DNA from: Microtetraspora malaysiensis
GTDB taxonomy: Bacteria > Actinomycetota > Actinomycetes > Streptosporangiales > Streptosporangiaceae
Reading direction: 5' to 3'
Assembly: GCF_001528665.1 (NCBI RefSeq)
Contig: NZ_BBYJ01000024.1
Coordinates: forward strand, 62,001-126,000
Length of the DNA: 64,000 nucleotides
Shown here: positions 58,932 through 64,000 of the stretch, one piece after another
How the letters are laid out: every line of letters begins with the position of its first letter
Position numbering within the stretch: the stretch's first letter is position 1
Translations under genes and position numbers: made by a program
The notes under the pieces: model-generated
Databases searched by the model: none
Seen by the model: only the letters and a program-made list of their open reading frames with translations
What the model was told of the DNA's origin: nothing

Positions 58932-59991
58932 AGAACGACTCGGCGGGCGCGGCGGCGAACAGCTCCGCGGCGGCGGCCGCGTGCCGCTCCCTCCCGCCCG
59001 GCGTCCCGATCCGGTCGAGCGCGGCAAGCAGCTCCCCGGCGTCCCGGGCGTACACGCTCAGCCCGGCCCGCGCCATCGCCAGCGCGCCGTCCCGCCCATG
59101 CCCCGGGATCGGCAGGAAGGAGACCACCGGCACCCCCGACGCCATCGCCTCCCGGCAGGTCAGCCCGGCCGCGTTGTCCACCAGCGCGTACGCCCCGGCC
59201 AGCAGGCCGGGCATGTCGGCGCACCAGCCGAGCGCGGTCGCCGACCGTCCCAGACGGCGGGCGAGGCGGCGGCGCAGTTCGTCGTTGCGCCCGCACAGGA
59301 CGACGGGCGCGTAACGGCCGGAGCGGGCCAGGATCCGGGCCGTCCGCTCGACACCGCCCACCCCCCAGGCCCCCGCGGACACCAGCACCGTGCGCGTGAC
59401 GCCGTCCCCCGGAGCCGCCGCCGGGTGCTCCAGGAACTCCGGCCGGACGAGCGGGGCGTGCTCGTGGGCGGGCCGCCCGGTCGCCGCCCGCACCGCACGC
59501 GCGCTCGCCGGGTCGGGGCAGAGATATCGGTCGTTCCCCGGGTGCAGCCAGAGCCGGTGCGCCGCGAAGTCGGTGAGCAGCACGGTGCTCGGCACCGGCA
59601 GCAGGCCGCGGGCCCGCAGGTGCCCGGCCGCCTGCGCGGCGAGATGGAACGCCGACACGACCTCGTCCGGCCTCCGGCGCCGCAGCAGCCGCAGCAGCCG
59701 GACCGCGACCAGCGCGGTCATGGGAGACACACCCCCCGGCCCGCCGCGCGGCACGAAGAAGGCCCGGTAGATCAGCTCGTACGCCCACGGGGCCGAGCGC
59801 ATCATCCAGCCGTACCCGCCGCGTAGCGCCGCCCCCAGTCGCAGCGGCAGCAGGTCGAGCACGTCGGCCACCTCGGCGTCCACGCCCCGCGCGCCGAGCC
59901 GCCGGGCCAGCTCGGCCGCGGCGGCGTCGTGCCCCGCGCCCATGCTCGCGCTGAGGATCAGGACCGCACGCCGGGCGGCGTGACCTGGCAA
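58873..59991 (-). CDS. glycosyltransferase of the MGDG-synthase/MurG-like (GT28) type
   Basis: About 372 residues: N-terminal VLILSASMGAGHDAAAAELARRL (acceptor loop typical of MGDG synthases), LLTDFAAHRLWLHPGNDRYLC, and a C-terminal donor domain with VLVSAGAWGVGG, CGRN and DNAAGLTCREAMASGVPVVSF. It likely adds sugar to a lipid. The start is uncertain: a TTG at 59989-59991 keeps the first strand intact, while the next ATG (about 59943) would cut it. Divergent from the deacetylase and beside hopanoid genes, so a glycolipid role is possible. Confidence 0.78.
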   Translation of the reverse strand: MPGHAARRAVLILSASMGAGHDAAAAELARRLGARGVDAEVADVLDLLPLRLGAALRGGYGWMMRSAPWAYELIYRAFFVPRGGPGGVSPMTALVAVRLLRLLRRRRPDEVVSAFHLAAQAAGHLRARGLLPVPSTVLLTDFAAHRLWLHPGNDRYLCPDPASARAVRAATGRPAHEHAPLVRPEFLEHPAAAPGDGVTRTVLVSAGAWGVGGVERTARILARSGRYAPVVLCGRNDELRRRLARRLGRSATALGWCADMPGLLAGAYALVDNAAGLTCREAMASGVPVVSFLPIPGHGRDGALAMARAGLSVYARDAGELLAALDRIGTPGGRERHAAAAAELFAAAPAESFFTPVVPSGLPGGSAATGPA

Positions 59992-60012
59992 AACGCGGGA
60001 ACCAGGAGAAGG

Positions 60013-60792
60013 GTGAGGATTGGCACCCGCGGAGTGGCCACCCTGGCCGGGCTGGCCCTGCTGCACGTCGGCCCCGCCGCCACCTGGCTGCCCGCCGTAC
60101 GACGGCTGACGCCCCGCCTGGCCGGCGTCGGCGCGGACGGTCACGTGGCGCTGACCTTCGACGACGGCCCCGACCCGCGCTCCACGCCGCGCTTCCTGGA
60201 CGAGCTGGAGCGGCTCGGCTGCCGGGCGACGTTCTTCGTGCTCGGCGAGATGCTCGACCGCCATCCCGGGCTCGGCCGCCGCATCGCCGAGCACGGCCAC
60301 GAGGTCGCCGTCCACGGGTGGCGCCACGACAACGCGCTGCTCGCCCGGCCGGGCCGCATGACAATCGAGCTGGCCCGGGCCGCCGAACTGGTCGCGGCCG
60401 TCACGGGGAGGCCTCCCGCCTGGTACCGGCCGCCCTACGGCGCGCTCAGCGCCGAGACGCTGGTCGCGGCCCGGCTCCTGGGGCTGCGGCCGGTGCTGTG
60501 GACCGCGTGGGGCCGGGACTGGACGCCCACGGCGAGCCCGGACTCCGTGGTGGCCGCCCTGGCCCCCGGGCTGCGCGGCGGCGCCACCCTCCTGCTGCAC
60601 GACACCGACCACACCGCGGCGCCGGGCTGCTGGCGGTCGGCGCTGGGCGCGCTGCCCCGGCTGGTCGCGGCCTGCCGGGCAGCCGGCCTGCGGGTCGGGC
60701 CCCTGCGGGACCACGGCATCTCGCACGGCGAATTCCCCTCCCAGCATTCCGGCAATTTGAAACAACGGGCCGGGCAAACAAATAGCCGGTGA
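60013..60792 (+). CDS. polysaccharide deacetylase (NodB-like) family protein
   Basis: A 259-residue carbohydrate-esterase family 4 enzyme: LTFDDGPDPRSTPRFLDEL (catalytic Asp and metal Asp), HGWRHDNALL (metal His pair), RPPYGALS and LLLHDTDHTA (C-terminal His). A hydrophobic N-terminus (ATLAGLALLHVGPA) may be a membrane anchor. CCAGGAG precedes the GTG at 60013. It removes N- or O-acetyl groups from cell-wall or other glycans; the target is unknown. Confidence 0.87.
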   Translation: MRIGTRGVATLAGLALLHVGPAATWLPAVRRLTPRLAGVGADGHVALTFDDGPDPRSTPRFLDELERLGCRATFFVLGEMLDRHPGLGRRIAEHGHEVAVHGWRHDNALLARPGRMTIELARAAELVAAVTGRPPAWYRPPYGALSAETLVAARLLGLRPVLWTAWGRDWTPTASPDSVVAALAPGLRGGATLLLHDTDHTAAPGCWRSALGALPRLVAACRAAGLRVGPLRDHGISHGEFPSQHSGNLKQRAGQTNSR

Positions 60793-60859
60793 ATTGTCAG
60801 AAAAACCGCCGCGCGTCCGGACAACAAATATTCGCCCAGCTTATGCACGGCAAACCCCA

Positions 60860-61771
60860 ATGACCCGAGAGTCCGCGTTTATGGCTGCCCACGACGGACA
60901 GCCTCAATTTATGTCATCGGGGGGAGACGACGCACGAGACGTCGCACTCAAAGCGCGCCGGGAAAACTTCCCGGTCGCTTCCCGGCTGCTGCCGCGCGGC
61001 CATCGCCGTCACCTCCTCGCGGTGTACGGCTTCGCGCGCTTCGTCGACGACATCGGTGACGAGCCCGGGAACGGCGATCCGCTGCGCCTGCTCGACACCG
61101 TGGAGTCCGACCTGCACCGCCTCTACACCGGGCACACCCCCTACCTGCCCGCCGTACGGGAACTGGAGGAGACGGTCGCGGCCTGCTCCGTCCCCGCGGC
61201 GCCGTTCCACCGGCTCGTCGAGGCGAACCGGCGCGACCAGACCGTCACCCGGTACGCCACGTTCGAGGAGCTGCTCGACTACTGCGAGCTGTCCGCGAAC
61301 CCGGTCGGCCACATCGTGCTGCACGTGTTCGGCCTGGCCGCCCCCGACCGGCTCGACCTCTCCGACCGGGTCTGCACGGCGCTGCAGATCATCGAGCACT
61401 GCCAGGACGTCGGCGAGGACTACACGCGAGGCCGGATCTACCTGCCCAAGGAGGACCTCCAGCGGTTCGGCTGCACGGAGGCCGACCTCGCCCGGGCGAG
61501 CACGCCCGGGCGGCTGCGCAACGTGGTGGCGTTGCAGGCCGACCGGGCCGAGCGGCTGCTCCACGAGGGTGACCCCCTGGTCGCCTCGGTGGGCGGGATG
61601 GCCCGCCTCGCCATCTCGGGCTACATCGCCGGGGGCCACGCCACGATCGCCGCGCTGCGCCAGGCCGGCTACGACGTCCTCGGCCGCGCCGTACGGCCCC
61701 GTGGTATCCGCCTCGCCGCGGGGTGGCTGCGCATCCTGGCGAGAAGGGGGTTGGGCCGTGGGCGTCCCTGA
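60860..61771 (+). CDS. hpnC: presqualene diphosphate/hydroxysqualene pathway synthase HpnC
   Basis: A 303-residue squalene/phytoene-synthase fold protein with the two Asp-rich motifs FVDDIGDE and CQDVGEDYTRGRIYLP. In the HpnCDE route, HpnD makes presqualene diphosphate and HpnC converts it to hydroxysqualene. First of three overlapping hopanoid genes. The ATG at 60860 is tentative; ATGs at 60881 and about 60911 are alternatives. Confidence 0.9.
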   Translation: MTRESAFMAAHDGQPQFMSSGGDDARDVALKARRENFPVASRLLPRGHRRHLLAVYGFARFVDDIGDEPGNGDPLRLLDTVESDLHRLYTGHTPYLPAVRELEETVAACSVPAAPFHRLVEANRRDQTVTRYATFEELLDYCELSANPVGHIVLHVFGLAAPDRLDLSDRVCTALQIIEHCQDVGEDYTRGRIYLPKEDLQRFGCTEADLARASTPGRLRNVVALQADRAERLLHEGDPLVASVGGMARLAISGYIAGGHATIAALRQAGYDVLGRAVRPRGIRLAAGWLRILARRGLGRGRP

Positions 61772-62627
61772 GGCGTACCAGCACTGCGAACAGATCATGC
61801 GAAGGAACGCGCGCAACTTCTCCTACGGCCTCCGGCTGCTGCCGGCGCCCAAGCGCCGCGCGCTGAGCGCGGTCTACGCGTTCGCCCGCCGCATCGACGA
61901 CATCGCCGACGGCCACGGCCCGGCGGGCGCGCGACTGGCCCGGCTGAACGCGGCCAGGGAGGCGCTGGACGGCCCGCCGGGCCCGCGCGCGGACGGGAAC
62001 GAGGACCTCGTACTGGTCGCGCTGCACGACGCCGCGCGGCGCTACCCGCTGCCGCTCGCCGCGTTCGGCGAGCTGATCGACGGGTGCGCCGCCGACGTGC
62101 GCGGCACGACGTACGCGCGCTTCGACGAGCTGCTCGCCTACTGCCGGTGCGTCGCCGGGTCGATCGGGCGGCTCTCGCTCGGCGTCTTCGGCGCCGACGA
62201 CCCGGAGGCGGCGACGCCGCTCGCCGACGCGCTCGGCGTCGCCCTCCAGATCACCAACATCCTCAGGGACGTGCGCGAGGACCGGCTGGCCGGGCGCATC
62301 TACCTGCCGATCGAGGACCTGGAACGGTTCGGCTGCACGCTGGAGCTCGACGGCGCCGGCCGGTTCACCGACCCGCCGCACCGGCTGGTCACGCTCATCC
62401 GGTACGAGGCCGTACGCGCCCGCGAGTGGTTCGCGGACGGGATGCGCCTGCTGCCCGTGCTGGACGCCCGCAGCGCGGCCTGCACGGCGGCCATGGCCGG
62501 GATCTACCGGTGCCTGCTCGACCGCATCGCGGCCGACCCGACCATGGCGCTGACCGCGCGGCTATCGCTGCCGCCCTGGGCGAAGGCCATGGTGGCGGCG
62601 CGCGCGCTCGCGGGGGCGGGCCGATGA
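61758..62627 (+). CDS. hpnD: presqualene diphosphate synthase HpnD
   Basis: A 289-residue paralogue of HpnC with FARRIDDIADG and NILRDVREDRLAGRIYLP, the intact Asp-rich diphosphate/Mg sites; SYGLRLLP lies near the N-terminus. It condenses two farnesyl diphosphates to presqualene diphosphate. The GTG start lies 14 bases inside hpnC; the stop overlaps hpnE (ATGA). Confidence 0.93.
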   Translation: MGVPEAYQHCEQIMRRNARNFSYGLRLLPAPKRRALSAVYAFARRIDDIADGHGPAGARLARLNAAREALDGPPGPRADGNEDLVLVALHDAARRYPLPLAAFGELIDGCAADVRGTTYARFDELLAYCRCVAGSIGRLSLGVFGADDPEAATPLADALGVALQITNILRDVREDRLAGRIYLPIEDLERFGCTLELDGAGRFTDPPHRLVTLIRYEAVRAREWFADGMRLLPVLDARSAACTAAMAGIYRCLLDRIAADPTMALTARLSLPPWAKAMVAARALAGAGR

Positions 62628-63967
62628 CGCGGGACCCGGTCGTGATCGTCGGGGGTGGCCTGGCCGGCATCGCCGCCGCCGTCGCGCTCGGCGAGGCCGG
62701 CCTCCCGGTGACGCTGTACGAGGCCCGGCCGAGGCTCGGCGGCGCGACACACTCGTTCACCCGCAACGGCCTCGCGGTGGACAACGGGCAGCACGTGTTC
62801 CTGCGCTGCTGCACCGCCTACCGGGGGCTGCTCGACCGGCTCGGCGGCACGTCCCAGGTGGACGTGCAGGCCCGGTTCGACGTGCGGGTGCTCACCCCGG
62901 ACGGGCGGTCGGCGCGGCTGCGGCGCTCCGCCCTGCCGGGGCCGTTCCACCTCATGCCGGCGCTGGCGCGGTACCCGCTGCTCGATCCGGCCGACCGGCT
63001 GCGCGCCATGCGGGGCTCGCTCGCCCTGCGGCGGCTCGACCCGGCCGACCCCGCGCTCGACGAGGTGGACCTCGCGACGTGGCTGGCCGCGCACGGGCAG
63101 AGCGACGCGGCGCGCCGCGCGCTGTGGGAGCTGTTCGCGGTGGCCGCGCTGAACGTGGGCGCCGGGGACGCCGCGCTCGGGCCGGCGGCGATGGTGTTCC
63201 GCACCGCACTGTTCGGCCGGTCGGACGCCGCCGACATCGGCGTGCCGGCCGTGCCGCTCGGCGAGCTGCACGGCACGGCCGCGCGGGCCGCCATCACCCG
63301 GCTCGGCGGCGCCGTACTGACCTCGTCGAAGGTCACCGCGATCGAGCCGGGGCCGGTCGTCGTGGTGAACGATGCCCGGGTGCGGGCGTCGGCGGTCGTC
63401 GTCGCCACGCCGCACGAGCAGGCCGCCGGGCTCGTCCCGCCGGACGCGGCGCCGGACCGGGCCCGCTGGAGCGGACTGTCGGCCAGTCCGATCGTCAACG
63501 TCCACGTCGTGTACGACCGCCGGGTGACCGGCCTGCCGTTCGCGGCGGTGGTGGACTCGCCGGTGCAGTGGGTGTTCGACAAGACGCGGGTCGCCGGGCT
63601 GCGCGACGGCCAGTACCTCGCGGTCTCCGTCTCGGCCGCGGACCGCTGGATCGACACGCCGACCGCGCGGGCGCGCGCGGTGTTCGTCCCCGCGCTGGAA
63701 CGGCTCTTCCCCGGCGCGCGGCGAGCCCGGATCACGGACTTCTTCGTCACCAGAGAGCGTCGCGCCACCTTCCGCCAGGGGCCCGGCAGCGGCGCGCTCC
63801 GCCCCCAGGCCGCCACCCGGTGGCCCGGGCTGTTCCTCGCCGGCGCGTGGACCGACACGGGCTGGCCCGACACGATGGAGGCGGCCGTGCGCAGCGGACT
63901 CAACGCGGCCAGATTGGCCAGACGTCATCTGGACGCGGGGACTCTCACCACGGGGGCGGCCCGGTGA
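62624..63967 (+). CDS. hpnE: hydroxysqualene dehydroxylase HpnE
   Basis: A 447-residue FAD-dependent amine-oxidase-fold enzyme with VVIVGGGLAGIAAAVALGEAGLPVTLYEARPRLGG, NGQHVFLRCC and the C-terminal LFLAGAWTDTGWPDTMEAAVRSG FAD site. It reduces hydroxysqualene to squalene, completing squalene supply for hopanoids. Four-base overlap with hpnD and a GTGA overlap with the next gene. Confidence 0.93.
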   Translation: MTRDPVVIVGGGLAGIAAAVALGEAGLPVTLYEARPRLGGATHSFTRNGLAVDNGQHVFLRCCTAYRGLLDRLGGTSQVDVQARFDVRVLTPDGRSARLRRSALPGPFHLMPALARYPLLDPADRLRAMRGSLALRRLDPADPALDEVDLATWLAAHGQSDAARRALWELFAVAALNVGAGDAALGPAAMVFRTALFGRSDAADIGVPAVPLGELHGTAARAAITRLGGAVLTSSKVTAIEPGPVVVVNDARVRASAVVVATPHEQAAGLVPPDAAPDRARWSGLSASPIVNVHVVYDRRVTGLPFAAVVDSPVQWVFDKTRVAGLRDGQYLAVSVSAADRWIDTPTARARAVFVPALERLFPGARRARITDFFVTRERRATFRQGPGSGALRPQAATRWPGLFLAGAWTDTGWPDTMEAAVRSGLNAARLARRHLDAGTLTTGAAR

Positions 63968-64000
63968 GCGCGGTCATCCCGCCGACGGTCGCGGCCGCCC
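63964..64000 (+). CDS. start of the next hopanoid-operon gene (partial)
   Basis: A GTG overlapping the hpnE stop (GTGA) opens a frame that runs off the window after 12 codons. By position it is probably a polyprenyl synthase or squalene-hopene cyclase, the usual next members, but nothing in the sequence seen decides this. Confidence 0.55.
   Translation, partial: MSAVIPPTVAAA

Overview
High-GC actinobacterial chromosome. The many GTG starts, 1-4 nt gene overlaps, SigE-family ECF sigma factors, a zinc-finger-less topA with a Lys/Ala-rich tail, a chaplin-like secreted protein, a tmk gene fused to an MFS domain and a hopanoid cluster point to a mycelial order such as Streptosporangiales. Family-level assignment is an inference.

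Region 1 (1-21 kb) is mostly core genome. It holds tRNA-Thr(CGU), a TAP-type lipoprotein peptidase translationally coupled to a RicT/PSP1 protein, a TRIC/UPF0126-like channel and an M20 amidohydrolase. Two tandem sigma-factor/membrane-protein modules follow (5154-8533), then holB, MFS-tmk, a metallophosphoesterase and topA. The two sigma genes share a promoter signature (GCARC, 16 nt, CGTCTCT, 5 nt, start codon) that implies leaderless, probably self-regulated transcripts. After topA come a small DUF5703-like gene, a seven-repeat chaplin-like surface protein (16701-18413), a second exported protein and an M20 peptidase ending beside tRNA-Leu(GAG).

Region 2 (20.8-23 kb) is a scar next to tRNA-Leu: the C-terminal end of a tyrosine recombinase, an intact nucleotidyltransferase, a truncated conserved gene and a DUF6247-like gene.

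Region 3 (23-33 kb) is accessory physiology: a CDF metal exporter with an ArsR/SmtB-type sensor and operator; a tightly overlapping amino-acid ABC transporter plus class-V aminotransferase operon preceded by a related operator-like palindrome; a DsbA-like/VKOR thiol-oxidation operon; and a BlaI/M56 protease pair. A palindrome upstream of dsbA matches a site upstream of blaI at 15 of 19 bases, suggesting one regulon. A secreted DUF4232-like protein and a membrane-tethered HTH protein are divergent.

Region 4 (33-47 kb) is rich in oxidoreductases and exported proteins: SigJ-type sigma factor with an NDH-2-like flavoprotein, a small membrane protein with a Tat-exported multicopper oxidase, a second NDH-2-like flavoprotein, exported proteins, a P-loop kinase-like protein, an HxlR regulator with a perfect palindromic operator divergent from an imine-reductase-like dehydrogenase, and a Tat/lipoprotein PL8 polysaccharide lyase.

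Region 5 (47-64 kb) holds a MacB/FtsX-type ABC exporter, a large LuxR (LAL-type) regulator, a TetR/FAD-monooxygenase pair separated by four tandem 13-bp units, a CASTOR/POLLUX-like channel protein, an iron-boxed siderophore-interacting protein, a DMT-type membrane protein, a glycosyltransferase, a polysaccharide deacetylase, and hpnC-hpnD-hpnE with the next gene running off the end.

The best candidates for under-described biology are the twin sigma modules (one with a stand-alone FtsX-like extracellular domain), the multi-repeat chaplin-like protein, the BlaI-linked thiol-oxidation regulon, and the 13-bp operator array at 53350-53401. No CRISPR array or intact mobile element was seen.
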